From Alcanivorax sp. 24 (GTDB lineage Bacteria > Pseudomonadota > Gammaproteobacteria > Pseudomonadales > Alcanivoracaceae): DNA of 64,000 nt. The notes under the pieces were generated by a model, which saw nothing but the letters and a program-made list of their open reading frames with translations, was not told the origin of the DNA and did no database searches. The DNA lies in contig NZ_SNUA01000002.1 of NCBI RefSeq assembly GCF_004360225.1, forward strand, positions 310,001-374,000, in the 5' to 3' direction. The number at the start of each line of letters is the position of its first letter. Positions within the stretch are counted from its first letter, which is position 1. This document shows positions 25,785 to 34,457 of this stretch, one piece after another. The translations under genes were made by a program, and so were the position numbers.

Positions 25785-27353
25785 TCAGGGTTTGTCGGCC
25801 AGATCCCGCTGCCATTGCTCCAGGGTGCCCGGGGCCCCGAGGCGATAGCCGTTCACGGTTTTTCCGTAGTAATCCATCGCTCGGTTGCCATGAAAGTCTT
25901 TAATGGTGGCCTCGAGATCCCCTTTGAAGCGCGGGTCCTGCGGCCTTGGCTGACTGGTGATGAACGCGGCCAGGTCCCAGGCCTGCTGCACCGACAGACT
26001 GCCCGGTTTGCCCAACGGCATATTGGCGTGGATAAAGGCGGCGGCGGTGTTGACCCGGTGCATGCCCGCTCCCCAGTTGAAGGCCTGGTCGCCCCACAGC
26101 GGTGGGAATTGATAGCGGTGCTTCGTCAACGCCGTCCCCTGGCCGTCGTTGCCGTGACACAGCGCGCAATGGTCCGCGTACAAGGCCGCTCCCCGCTCCG
26201 GTGAGAACGGCTGCGCTGGTTCGTCCAGCTCCGGATAGCCCCGGCCCGGCAACACTTCGCCGGTGGGGGTGCCTTTGGACTGCCAGAACAGGAAGCTCAT
26301 CAAATCAACGATGACCTGACTGTCCGCCGCCGGTGCCTGTCCCGCTTCGGAGGCCTGGGCGTTTTGCGAATAAGTGAAGCAGCCCCGCAGGCGTTCCGCC
26401 ATGGTATTCACCTTATGGTTCTTGCCGCGCCAGGCCGGGTATTGTCCCCAGGCGGCCCACATTGGCGCGGCGTTCGCCTGGCGGCCGTTGTTCATGTGGC
26501 AGTTGACGCAGCTCTGGCTATTGCCCACATAGCGGCCGGCTTCGGCATCGGAGCTGGTGTGGCGGAAAATGTCCGCCCCGCGCCGCACCGAGGCGCCGAA
26601 TTCGTTATCGGGCAGATCTTCCAGCAGTGGCGGCTGGAAGTAATCGTTCAGGGCGTCGGCGATACGCGGTGCCGGGTCCGGCCGGGCGTGCTCCGGGACC
26701 TCCCCGGTGGCGGGCAGAGCGGCGAGATAGGCCGCTACTTCCTTGATTTGTTGCTCGGTCATGGCGTTTGCCACCGCCGCCATCACAGCGTTGGCGTCGT
26801 TCTTGCGCTGTCCGCTTTGCCAGGCTTTGAGCTGGGCTTCCAGATAACCGGCATGCTGGCCGGCCAGCGCCGGAAACTGATCGCCCACCCCGCGGGCACC
26901 ATCACCGTGACAGGCGATGCAGGCGGGTTGATTGGCCTGCCAGTGGCCGTTCACTACCCAGTCGCGGCCGGGGAACTCGCCGGGTTTGGCGTCATCATCC
27001 TGGCCGGATCCTGCGTCGAGGCCAGCATAATACGTCGCCACCGCCTGGATCTGCTCGTCACTGAGCGCCTTGGCGATTGGCGCCATGATCGGATTGGCGC
27101 GCTGGCCGCTGGCGAAGTCATGCAGTTGCTTGGCTTGATAGTCGGCGTCAAGGCCAGCCAGGGAGGGGAAACCACCGGCCGCGTTGCCGCGTCCATCGGC
27201 GCCGTGACAGGTGACGCAGGGAGGGGCGCCGCCGGCGCCCTGGCGGGCCAGGCTCTCCCCGGACTCGGCGCCGTGGCCGGCGAGGCTCAGGCCAAGTAGA
27301 AAGAGTATCAAGCCGCGGCGTAGCGCCCGCTTGCTGACGGATGAAGCTGGCAT
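25785..27353 (-). CDS. Tetraheme cytochrome c (c4-like diheme plus TsdA-like diheme halves)
   Basis: 522 aa. The start chosen is ATG 27353 (GGGAG upstream on the minus strand, then SVSKRALRRGLILFLLGLSLAGHGAES signal); an ATG at 27407 would add 18 residues. Four CxxCH heme sites occur near residues 45 (CVTCH), 144 (CIACH), 282 (CVNCH) and 395 (CALCH). The first two lie in tandem class I c4-like domains. The second half (SCVNCHMNNGRQANAAPMWAAWGQYPAWRGK..., GCFTYSQNA, CALCHGNDGQG) resembles thiosulfate dehydrogenase TsdA/SoxA-type diheme proteins. It is periplasmic. It may oxidise thiosulfate or tetrathionate or act as an electron carrier; the fusion makes the electron donor and acceptor part of one chain. 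Confidence 0.85.
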   Translation of the reverse strand: MPASSVSKRALRRGLILFLLGLSLAGHGAESGESLARQGAGGAPPCVTCHGADGRGNAAGGFPSLAGLDADYQAKQLHDFASGQRANPIMAPIAKALSDEQIQAVATYYAGLDAGSGQDDDAKPGEFPGRDWVVNGHWQANQPACIACHGDGARGVGDQFPALAGQHAGYLEAQLKAWQSGQRKNDANAVMAAVANAMTEQQIKEVAAYLAALPATGEVPEHARPDPAPRIADALNDYFQPPLLEDLPDNEFGASVRRGADIFRHTSSDAEAGRYVGNSQSCVNCHMNNGRQANAAPMWAAWGQYPAWRGKNHKVNTMAERLRGCFTYSQNAQASEAGQAPAADSQVIVDLMSFLFWQSKGTPTGEVLPGRGYPELDEPAQPFSPERGAALYADHCALCHGNDGQGTALTKHRYQFPPLWGDQAFNWGAGMHRVNTAAAFIHANMPLGKPGSLSVQQAWDLAAFITSQPRPQDPRFKGDLEATIKDFHGNRAMDYYGKTVNGYRLGAPGTLEQWQRDLADKP

Positions 27354-27652
27354 GGCGGAACTCCCAGGCAGGCGGTTCGGGCAAGGGCCTGACCGAAAAG
27401 CCCACAATGAATGTATTGATATAAGCTTATATTAAAACGTCATTAGTGTTGAGGCAAAAAGTTGGGACATAAGAGCTGAGGCAAAACTCGGGTCGGGAGG
27501 CTCTGGTTCCCTCCGCGCGGCGCTACGGAGCCGCTGTTGAGCCCGCCTGCTGACGAATACGGCCCTTCAGCGTCGAACCCGTCGCTGGCAAGTAATTTTC
27601 CACGGCGGCCTTGTAGTGGGATGCCCAAGACCACGGGGTAACAGTCAAAAAA
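27354..27652. other. Intergenic stretch upstream of cytochrome gene
   Basis: About 300 bases without a convincing gene. The cytochrome promoter must lie here on the minus strand. A perfect 14-bp palindrome is at 27419-27432 (own entry). The remainder (27433-27652) is GC-rich with no hallmark motif; short open frames in it lack ribosome sites and family features. Confidence 0.5.
27419..27432. promoter_or_regulatory. Perfect 14-bp palindrome, candidate operator of the cytochrome gene
   Basis: ATATAAGCTTATAT is fully self-complementary and lies 66-79 bases upstream of the cytochrome start. The AT-rich palindrome resembles operators of ArsR/SmtB-type regulators, some of which (BigR/SqrR) sense persulfide; that link is inference. 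No regulator gene is adjacent. Confidence 0.45.
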
Positions 27653-27887
27653 GGTTCATCGCGGCTTATCGGGAAACGGTCTTATCTTCCATCAGGGACA
27701 GCGGAGCCGTGTTACGCCTTTGCGGGAACGCCGTGAAGCAGGTTCCGTAAAGGCGTAACACGGCTCCGCTTCGAGGTAACCGAGGAAGACGGATGTCCTT
27801 TCCACCCCACACCGGGATGGAGGGCATCCTCCGTGCGGACCCGTGCCTCCGATGGAGACTCACATTCCCGGTAATCCGCGATGAACC
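27653..27887. mobile_element. MITE-like element with 23-bp imperfect terminal inverted repeats
   Basis: The left end GGTTCATCGCGGCTTATCGG (27653-27672, continuing to 27675) is repeated inverted at 27865-27887 with 21 of 23 bases matching. Inside is a second, 22-bp perfect inverted repeat (27700-27721 with 27749-27770; core AGCGGAGCCGTGTTACGCC). The 235-bp unit has no transposase and no convincing gene. Nested inverted repeats and small size fit a non-autonomous element or a structured repeat. No target duplication was recognised with certainty. Confidence 0.55.
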
Positions 27888-28029
27888 CATAAAAAGCCCC
27901 CGGCGAACCCGATGTCACGGCCGTGGAGAGGACGATGGCGGCGCCATCACCGTGACGTTGTCCCTGGCGCGTAGTGGACACGCGGGGGACGACGGGTCGT
28001 CGGAGTAAAGGAAATGTTAAGGGCCGGCC

Positions 28030-29166
28030 CTACAGCGCCTCCAGGATGGTGGCGATGCCCTGGCCGCCGCCGATGCATTGGGTGGCAAGGGCGTAGCGGG
28101 CCTTTTCCCGCCGCAGCAGGGCGGCGGCTTTACCGGTGATGCGCGCGCCGGTGGCGCCCAGCGGATGACCAAGAGCCAGCGCGCCGCCGTCCAGGTTCAC
28201 GGTGTCCGGGTTCAGTCCCAGATCGCGGATGCAGGCCAGCGCCTGGGATGAGAACGCTTCGTTGATCTCCACCACATCCAATTGTTCGACGTTGAGACCG
28301 GCCCGTTGCAGCGCCTTGCGGGTGGCGGGAATCGGACCCAGCCCCATCACCGCCGGATCGCAACCGGCGGTGGCCACGGCACGGATGCGGGCGCTGGCCG
28401 GCAGATTGTGGCGTTGGGCGAAGTCGTCGCTGGTGACCAGCACGACACTGGCGCCATCGGTGAGCGGCGAGGCGGAGCCGGCGGTGACCACGCCGTTTTC
28501 GTCAAACGCCGGCGGCAGCTTCGCCAGCGCTTCCAGCGAGGTGCCGGGGCGGATGCAGCCGTCGTCCTCGATCCGGTTCGCGCTCGCTCCCGCATCGATG
28601 GCGATGATTTCATCGCGCAACAAACCACCTTCCCGGGCGGCGGCGGCCTTGCGGTGGGAGATCAGAGCCAGTTCTTCCTGCTCCGGACGGCCGATTTCAT
28701 AGCGTTGCGCGACGTTCTCGGCGGTGCGTCCCATGGACACGTAAGCGTCGGTGTGTTCCCGCAGCCAGGGGTTGGGGGAAAAGTTGAAACCGCCCTGGGG
28801 CACCATGGTCATGCTTTCCACGCCCACGCACAGATAGGCATCACCGATACCCGCCTCGATCTGGGCGGCGGCGATATGGATGGCGGACATGGACGAGCCG
28901 CAAAAGCGGTTGATGGTCATGCCGCCGATTTCCAGGGGCAGGCCCGACAACAGCCCGACGATGCGCGCCAGGTTGTTGCCCTGGGCGGCCTCCGGGTAGG
29001 CGCAGCCAAGAATCACGTCCTCCAGCAGCGACGGATCCAGATCGGTACGCGCCAGTAACCCCTTCACCACCTGGGCGGCGAGATCATCCGGGCGTACTTC
29101 GGCGAGCGCCCCTTTGCGGGCGAAGTGGAACGGGGAACGGGCGTAGCCCGCGATAACGGCTTTCAT
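28030..29166 (-). CDS. Acetyl-CoA acyltransferase (thiolase)
   Basis: 378 aa; AGGAGA precedes the ATG on the minus strand. Thiolase signatures: nucleophilic Cys in NRFCGSSMSAIH (~88), GGALALGHPLGATGARI (His) and ALATQCIGGGQGIATI (second Cys). It cleaves 3-ketoacyl-CoA in beta-oxidation or makes acetoacetyl-CoA. It is the last gene of a minus-strand unit whose order is TetR regulator, thioesterase, MATE exporter, thiolase; the exporter stop is only 2 bases before this start. Confidence 0.93.
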   Translation of the reverse strand: MKAVIAGYARSPFHFARKGALAEVRPDDLAAQVVKGLLARTDLDPSLLEDVILGCAYPEAAQGNNLARIVGLLSGLPLEIGGMTINRFCGSSMSAIHIAAAQIEAGIGDAYLCVGVESMTMVPQGGFNFSPNPWLREHTDAYVSMGRTAENVAQRYEIGRPEQEELALISHRKAAAAREGGLLRDEIIAIDAGASANRIEDDGCIRPGTSLEALAKLPPAFDENGVVTAGSASPLTDGASVVLVTSDDFAQRHNLPASARIRAVATAGCDPAVMGLGPIPATRKALQRAGLNVEQLDVVEINEAFSSQALACIRDLGLNPDTVNLDGGALALGHPLGATGARITGKAAALLRREKARYALATQCIGGGQGIATILEAL

Positions 29167-29168
29167 GA

Positions 29169-30551
29169 TTATCTCCTGATCAGCCAGGGAATACTGTTAA
29201 CCATCGCCAGTGCCACCAGGGAGGCGGCCATGACCGCGCACAGGGCCACCAGATCGCCGGGGAACAGCGTTGTTGTCAGGGTGCCGCCGATGCCAAGAAC
29301 AGCGAGGCGGGTGAGGCTGGCGGCAATCGGCCACCGCATGCGGCCGACGCCTTGGGAAGCGAAGTACAGCGCCATACCGACACCGAAGAAGCTGTACACC
29401 GGCGCCACCGTGCGCAGGTAAACGGCGCCGGTGGCGATCGCTTCGGCATCGTCGGTGAACAGGCCGAGCCAGGCGTTGGGGAAGGTGGCGGCGAGCAGTC
29501 CCACGGTGCCGGTGGTGGCGGCGGTGAGGGCGGCGCCGACCCAGGCGATGCGGCGGGCACGCTGGATCTGGCCGGCTCCCATGTTCATGCCGACCATGGC
29601 CACCAGAGCGGTGCCGAAACCGAAGCTGAGTGGGATCTGCAGATATTCGATGCGGATGCCGAGGCCGAAGCCGGCCAACGCCGTCATCCCGGTGCGGGCG
29701 ACGAAGAAGGTGGCCACCACCACGCTTAAGTTGGAGAACACGGTGTTCAGGGCGGACCACAAGCCGACGCCGAGGATCTCCGCGAACAGGGATTTGCGCA
29801 ACGGCGCGCGCGGATCCAGCCGGACGCCGCCATGGCCGCGTAACAGGGCCACGGTAAGAATCACCGTGGCGATCAGATAGTAGGCCGCCAGAGCCAGCCC
29901 GGCGCCGGTGATGCCCAGGCCCGGCAGCGGGCCGATACCGAAGATCAGCAGCGGTGACAGTACCAGCAGTAGCGGCACGCCGCCGGTGAGCACCAGCGCC
30001 GGCATCAGCATATTGCCGGCGCCACGCATGACCGCCGACAGGCCATTCATCAACCACAGAAAGGTGACCCCGGCGAACAGCGCGTTGGAATAGGCGAGGG
30101 CGGCGTCCAGGGCCTGGCCGCGGCCGCCGAGCAGGGTGTAGAGCGCGGGACCGGACCCAATCACCACCAGTGAGCAGAGCAGGCCAAGCACACCAGTGAT
30201 GACCACCGCGTGCAGCGCCAGGGCATTGGCCTTGTCGGTATCGCCGGCACCGAGGGCGCGCGCCACCGCCGACGAGATCCCACCGCCGATGCCGCCGCCG
30301 GACATCATCATCATGAGCATCACCAGCGGGAACACCAGGGCGGCCCCGGCCAGGGCGTCCACGCCGATCAGGCCGACGTAGTAGCTTTCCAGAAAGTTGG
30401 CCAGGGCCTGGGCCAGCATCACCACCAGATTGGGCAGCGCCAGCTTCAACAAGGTGGGAAGCACCGGTGCATGCAGGATCCGGCGCGCCCGCTCCCCGGC
30501 ATCCGGCCGGGAAAGGGGCCGTGGTACGGTGGCGATGGCGGCGCGATTCAT
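29169..30551 (-). CDS. MATE-family multidrug/metabolite efflux transporter
   Basis: 460 aa, about 12 hydrophobic segments in two homologous halves. MATE features: LPTLLKLALPNLVVMLAQALANFLESYYVGLIGVDALAGAALVFP at the start and GGGIGGGISSAVARALGAGD; the second half starts FAEILGVGLWSALNTVFSNL. It exports a cationic or amphipathic compound using a Na+ or H+ gradient. It begins 6 bases after the thioesterase stop, so it is co-transcribed with acyl-CoA genes, an uncommon setting. Confidence 0.92.
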   Translation of the reverse strand: MNRAAIATVPRPLSRPDAGERARRILHAPVLPTLLKLALPNLVVMLAQALANFLESYYVGLIGVDALAGAALVFPLVMLMMMMSGGGIGGGISSAVARALGAGDTDKANALALHAVVITGVLGLLCSLVVIGSGPALYTLLGGRGQALDAALAYSNALFAGVTFLWLMNGLSAVMRGAGNMLMPALVLTGGVPLLLVLSPLLIFGIGPLPGLGITGAGLALAAYYLIATVILTVALLRGHGGVRLDPRAPLRKSLFAEILGVGLWSALNTVFSNLSVVVATFFVARTGMTALAGFGLGIRIEYLQIPLSFGFGTALVAMVGMNMGAGQIQRARRIAWVGAALTAATTGTVGLLAATFPNAWLGLFTDDAEAIATGAVYLRTVAPVYSFFGVGMALYFASQGVGRMRWPIAASLTRLAVLGIGGTLTTTLFPGDLVALCAVMAASLVALAMVNSIPWLIRR

Positions 30552-30557
30552 CGGCGC

Positions 30558-31007
30558 TTACCGCTGCATCACCAGCAACGTCGAGGTGGCGCTGGCATAA
30601 AGGCGGCCCTCGGCGTCGGTGAGGCGGGCCTCGGCGAACGCCAGGCGGCGGCCCATGGTGATGATCTTGCCTTCCGCGCGTACCGGGCCGGTGTCCTTGG
30701 TCATGGCCTTGTGATAGGCCACTTTCAGCTCCGCGGTGGTATAGGCCTGATCCACCTCCAGATTGGAATGCACGGCACAGCCGCAAGCGGAATCCAGCAA
30801 GGTAGCGGCGTAACCACCATGGACGGTGCCGATCGGGTTGTAGACTTTTTCGCTGGGCGAGCCTTCGAACACGACCCGTCCCCGCTCCACCTCCACCAGT
30901 GTGAAGTCCATGGTCTGGCCGATGCCGGCGCGCAGATCCTTCTCCATCATCAGTAGCAGTGTTTCCAGGCCGGTCATGGCTTTCATGGCGGTATTGGACT
31001 GACTCAC
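30558..31007 (-). CDS. PaaI-family hotdog-fold thioesterase
   Basis: 149 aa, starting at GTG 31007, chosen because AAGGAG lies at ideal distance; an ATG at 30986 is too far from it. The hotdog signature NPIGTVHGGYAATLLDSACGCAVHSNLE is typical of PaaI-like acyl-CoA thioesterases. It would release free acid from an acyl-CoA. Four bases separate it from the TetR gene upstream. Confidence 0.9.
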   Translation of the reverse strand: MSQSNTAMKAMTGLETLLLMMEKDLRAGIGQTMDFTLVEVERGRVVFEGSPSEKVYNPIGTVHGGYAATLLDSACGCAVHSNLEVDQAYTTAELKVAYHKAMTKDTGPVRAEGKIITMGRRLAFAEARLTDAEGRLYASATSTLLVMQR

Positions 31008-31010
31008 GGT

Positions 31011-31634
31011 TTACTCCTTGGCGGGCTTCCCGGAGGAAGCCCGGGTTGTAGAAGAAGAGGTTGCGGAAGCGGTGGCGCCGAGCAACTGCTGGCGCACCGC
31101 GTCGAGAATTTCGCTGGACAGTTCCGGGTCGTCCACGGCGCGGGACAGCACCAGGGCGCCGACCAGACTGGACGCCGTGGCCAGGGCCCGGCGCCGGCGG
31201 TTGGCGCGGCGGCCGGGGACCCAGTCGGCGATCATGTCGACGAACTTGCGGAAGGTGCCGGTGTAGGCGCGGCGTACCTCCTGCGTTTGTCGGGCGGTAT
31301 CCACCGAGAGCGCGGCGAACAGGCAGCCGTGGCCGGGCTGGTCACGATGGCGCGGGCTCAGGTATTGCTCCACCAGCACCTGAAAGGGCGGTTGCTGGCG
31401 TTTGGCGGTGAGACGCTCCCACCGGGTACGGATATCGCCGGAGGAGGCACAGGTTTCCGCCATCAGCGCTTCCTTGGACTCGAAGTGCCCGTAGAAGCCG
31501 CCGTGGGTGAGGCCGGCGCTTTTCATCAGGTCCGCCACGGCCACGCCGTCGTAACCTTTTTCCCGAAACAGACGGGAAGCCTCGGTAACGATTCGGCGCC
31601 GGTTGGCGGCGGCCTGTTCTCGGCTGACACGCAT
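31011..31634 (-). CDS. TetR/AcrR-family transcriptional regulator
   Basis: 207 aa. The N-terminal helix-turn-helix (RRRIVTEASRLFREKGYDGVAVADLMKSAGLTHGGFYGHFESKEALM) is canonical. The ligand domain matches the group with GHGCLFAALSVDTARQTQEVRRAYT. The C-terminal 20 residues are Ser/Thr/Ala-rich and probably disordered. As first gene of the operon it likely represses itself, the thioesterase, the exporter and the thiolase. Confidence 0.93.
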   Translation of the reverse strand: MRVSREQAAANRRRIVTEASRLFREKGYDGVAVADLMKSAGLTHGGFYGHFESKEALMAETCASSGDIRTRWERLTAKRQQPPFQVLVEQYLSPRHRDQPGHGCLFAALSVDTARQTQEVRRAYTGTFRKFVDMIADWVPGRRANRRRRALATASSLVGALVLSRAVDDPELSSEILDAVRQQLLGATASATSSSTTRASSGKPAKE

Positions 31635-31651
31635 GGCGGTCCTCCTTTTTT

Positions 31652-31685
31652 AATGATGGGTATAATTTATAAATGAATGATGGGT
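31652..31685. promoter_or_regulatory. Repeat-containing operator/promoter of the TetR operon
   Basis: Two direct copies of AATGATGGGT (31652-31661 and 31676-31685) flank a perfect 10-bp palindrome ATTTATAAAT (31665-31674), 18-51 bases upstream of the TetR start. This AT-rich island in GC-rich DNA probably contains the -10 region and the regulator's binding site. Confidence 0.55.
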
Positions 31686-32091
31686 GTCATGTAAATGATT
31701 TTTTTGACCGCTGTCCGTGGCGGTTACCCTCCGGGCCGTCGCTGAAGCAACGTTAAAAGTCGTTCCCGACCATTGCTGTCCCACCGTTGTGGAACGGGCC
31801 GCTAACACGCCACACGCCGGCACGCCAACACGCTTTGAAAACACTCGGGCATGACGGGGTTGTGTTGAATTGGTGTCCGCAAGGCTGGCAAGCGGGCCTT
31901 GGGTTTGGCGTGCCGGCGTGTGACGTGTCAGCGTGCCAGCGGATTGTGGGACACTAATCGTTCCCGACGATTTTTCATCGGCACCGTGGCGAGCGGTGGT
32001 CACGGTTTTTGTCACGAGCATCTTTCCTTCGTTGCGGGAAACCCGTTCAATATCGGTACATCACCGATTAACAGAGGACGAGGAGAACGCC
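31686..32091. repeat. Gene-free stretch with two dispersed-repeat relics
   Basis: Bases 31708-31770 are a diverged inverted relative (about 80 % by eye) of the module present three times at 36661-36952; a fragment recurs near 31966. A near-perfect 24-bp inverted repeat links 31805-31828 with 31905-31928 (core CACACGCCGGCACGCCAA), and a similar sequence lies at 59165-59215. Just before DoxX is a good ribosome site (GAGGACGAGGAGA). No gene is convincing here. Confidence 0.55.
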
Positions 32092-32475
32092 ATGAACCAT
32101 CCGGATCTGGGGAAGCTGATCCTGCGCTTGAGCCTGGGCGGCATGCTGCTATTGCACGGGATCTCGAAAATGCTGCATGGCGTGGGCTGGATTGCCGGCT
32201 CGCTGCAAAGCATGGGAATGCCCGGTTTTTTTGCCTATGGGGTGTTTATCGGCGAGGTGATCGCGCCGCTTATGATTATTGTTGGTTATTACACCCGGGT
32301 CGGGGCTGCTCTGATCGTTGGCAATATGCTGGTGGCGTTGGTGCTGGTGCACATGAACGAGCTGTTCGCGATCAACGATAATGGCGGCTGGGCGATTGAG
32401 TTGCAGGGATTCTATTTGTTCACTGCCGCGGCGTTGTTCTTCCTCGGTGCCGGCAAGTACGCGATGAAAAATTAA
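32092..32475 (+). CDS. DoxX-family membrane protein
   Basis: 127 aa; AGGAGA lies 6 bases before ATG 32092, which decides against longer in-frame starts. It has four hydrophobic helices, with LRLSLGGMLLLHGISKMLHGVGWIAG in the first and FIGEVIAPLMIIVGYYTRVGAALIVGNMLVAL in the middle, as in DoxX/DoxD-like proteins. Members are linked to oxidative-stress defence or quinone-dependent oxidation. It stands alone between repeats, so context adds nothing. Confidence 0.88.
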   Translation: MNHPDLGKLILRLSLGGMLLLHGISKMLHGVGWIAGSLQSMGMPGFFAYGVFIGEVIAPLMIIVGYYTRVGAALIVGNMLVALVLVHMNELFAINDNGGWAIELQGFYLFTAAALFFLGAGKYAMKN

Positions 32476-32552
32476 TACCCGTCGCGGCTCATGAGCACGG
32501 AATCCATAGTGGTGGCCAGTCTATTGGTCTTGGAGATATGAATTGGTGTCGT

Positions 32553-32623
32553 ATTCGCCGCCAAGGCGGCTTCCCACAGCGGCTTCGTGGCGCTCTCCGT
32601 GGGAAGCTGCCTCGGCAGCGAAT
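32553..32623. repeat. REPIN-like palindrome, class B
   Basis: ATTCGCCGCCAAGGCGGCTTCCCACAG (32553-32579) and its inverse (32597-32623) form two facing REP hairpins. Related copies lie at 49252 and 52038. The preceding bases TTGGTCTTGGAG are shared with the 52038 copy. It lies between convergent DoxX and TM2 genes. Confidence 0.75.
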
Positions 32624-32694
32624 CGACGTTCAGGTGTGCCAGCGGGCTGTCCCATACCTGTGGGACAACAGTAGCGCATGAACTGCGAGTTCGG

Positions 32695-33105
32695 TTAAGC
32701 CCAGCGCTTGCGGCTGTTGGCGGTGGCGATCTGTTCGTTGAGGGTGAGGAAGTCGTAGAGAATCCCCAGCCCGAACAAGCCCAGAGTCAGCAGGTAGATC
32801 AGCCCGGTCACCCATTTGCCCATATAGAAACGGTGCAGGCCGAAGACGCCAAGAAAGGTCAGCAGCAGCCAGGTGATGTTGTAATCCACCGGGCCGGAGA
32901 CATAGCGATGATCGGCATCGCGGTCCATGGACGGGATCAGGAACAGGTCGACGATCCAGCCGATGAAAAACAATCCCAGAGTGAAGAACCAGATCACGCC
33001 GGTGATTTGCCGGCCATAGTAGAACCGGTGTGACCCCATGAAGCCGAAGATCCAGAGGGCGTAGCCAATGATCTTGCTGTGGGTATCGTCAATCCGCGGG
33101 TTCAT
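32695..33105 (-). CDS. TM2-domain membrane protein
   Basis: 136 aa with two TM2-type units: [46 protein letters not shown], then [40 protein letters not shown]. Each has the G-x-HRFY-G motif between helices. The function of bacterial TM2 proteins is not established. The ATG overlaps the purT stop by four bases, so the pair is translationally coupled. Confidence 0.88.
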   Translation of the reverse strand: MNPRIDDTHSKIIGYALWIFGFMGSHRFYYGRQITGVIWFFTLGLFFIGWIVDLFLIPSMDRDADHRYVSGPVDYNITWLLLTFLGVFGLHRFYMGKWVTGLIYLLTLGLFGLGILYDFLTLNEQIATANSRKRWA

Positions 33106-34283
33106 AGACTTACCTCGATATTGGTAATCACGGTATTGGCTTTGACTCTTGCGCTTTCGATGCTATCCGCTTTCGCCAAGGCCACGCCAAGGCGACGGCT
33201 GCCATGCACTTCCGGTTTGCCGAACAGACGCAGGTCGGTGTCCGGCTCCGCCAGTGCCTGATCCAGATTGGCATAGCGCATGGTTTCCGAATCGCCTTTT
33301 ACCAGCAGTACCGAGGACGCGGACGGACCCCGCTGTTCGATGTTCGGTATCGGCAGCCCGAGAATGGCGCGGGCGTGCAGCGCGAATTCGGAGTGGTTTT
33401 GCGAGATCAAGGTTACCAGACCGGTATCGTGAGGGCGTGGTGACACTTCACTGAACCAGACCTGGTCCCCGCGCACGAAGAACTCCACGCCGAACAGTCC
33501 CCAGCCGCCCAGCGCCGCGGTGATGGCGCCGGCCTGGCGGCGGGCTTCCTCCAGGGCTGTGTCGTTCATCGGTTGCGGCTGCCAGGATTCACGGTAGTCG
33601 CCGTCCTCCTGGCGGTGGCCGATGGGCGCGCAGAAATCGGTGCCGTCGCGGTGCCGTACGGTGAGCAGGGTGATTTCGTAGTCGAACTCGACGAACCCTT
33701 CGACGATGACCCGGCCCTGGCCGGCGCGGCCGCCGGATTGGGCGTACCGCCAGGCGGCGTCGATCTGGTCCTCGGTTTTCACCAGGCTCTGACCCTTGCC
33801 GGAGGAGGACATCACCGGCTTGATCACGCACGGCAAGCCCACCGCCTTCACCGCCGCCAGGTATTCGTCCTGGTCACCGGCGAACCGGTAGGGCGAGGTA
33901 GGCAGGCCCAGCTCCTCGGCGGCGAGGCGGCGAATGCCCTCGCGGTTCATGGTCAGCCGCGCTGCCCGGGCAGTGGGGATCACGGTGAACCCTTCCTGCT
34001 CCAGAGCTTCCAGTTCGGCGGTGGCGATGGCCTCGATTTCCGGCACGATCAACGCCGGGCGCTCTTCTTCCACCACGGCCCGCACCGCGTCAGCGTCGAG
34101 CATGTCGATTACGTGCCAGCGCTGCGCGACCTGCATGGCCGGCGCCCGCGGATAGCGGTCCACGGCGATCACCTCGCAGCCCAGGCGGATCAGCTCGATG
34201 GCCACCTCCTTGCCCAGTTCACCGCTGCCCAGCAGCATCACGCGGGTAGCGTTGTCGGAATAGGGGGTACCGATGGTGGTCAT
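33102..34283 (-). CDS. purT: Formate-dependent phosphoribosylglycinamide formyltransferase 2
   Basis: 393 aa. ATP-grasp enzyme of purine synthesis that makes formyl-GAR from GAR, formate and ATP. The N-terminus [31 protein letters not shown] is the GAR-binding Rossmann-like part. ATP-grasp blocks: [50 protein letters not shown] and [17 protein letters not shown]. The length is typical. It is divergent from tadA and followed by a TM2 gene. Confidence 0.97.
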   Translation of the reverse strand: MTTIGTPYSDNATRVMLLGSGELGKEVAIELIRLGCEVIAVDRYPRAPAMQVAQRWHVIDMLDADAVRAVVEEERPALIVPEIEAIATAELEALEQEGFTVIPTARAARLTMNREGIRRLAAEELGLPTSPYRFAGDQDEYLAAVKAVGLPCVIKPVMSSSGKGQSLVKTEDQIDAAWRYAQSGGRAGQGRVIVEGFVEFDYEITLLTVRHRDGTDFCAPIGHRQEDGDYRESWQPQPMNDTALEEARRQAGAITAALGGWGLFGVEFFVRGDQVWFSEVSPRPHDTGLVTLISQNHSEFALHARAILGLPIPNIEQRGPSASSVLLVKGDSETMRYANLDQALAEPDTDLRLFGKPEVHGSRRLGVALAKADSIESARVKANTVITNIEVSL

Positions 34284-34457
34284 GCCGTCTCCTCATCGAA
34301 CAAATCGTCGAAACAATGGCTTCCGCGGGGGCCAACCCCGCCTGGATGAACAGGATTGTAGCGAAAAGCGCCGCCATCGCGAGGGAAGAGTTTCACCCCG
34401 GCGCCGTCGCGCCTACCATTGGCGACGAAAGCATCCCAATCAACCCCGGGCGGACAA

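Noticed and set aside
25785-27353. Cytochrome c peroxidase or cbb3 oxidase subunit
   Set aside because: No membrane anchor beyond the signal, and the order of four CxxCH sites with TsdA-like blocks does not match either family.
27712-27981. Possible 89-residue protein on the minus strand in the MITE-like region
   Set aside because: Spans both arms of the inner inverted repeat and one end of the element, with no ribosome site; better explained as repeat DNA.
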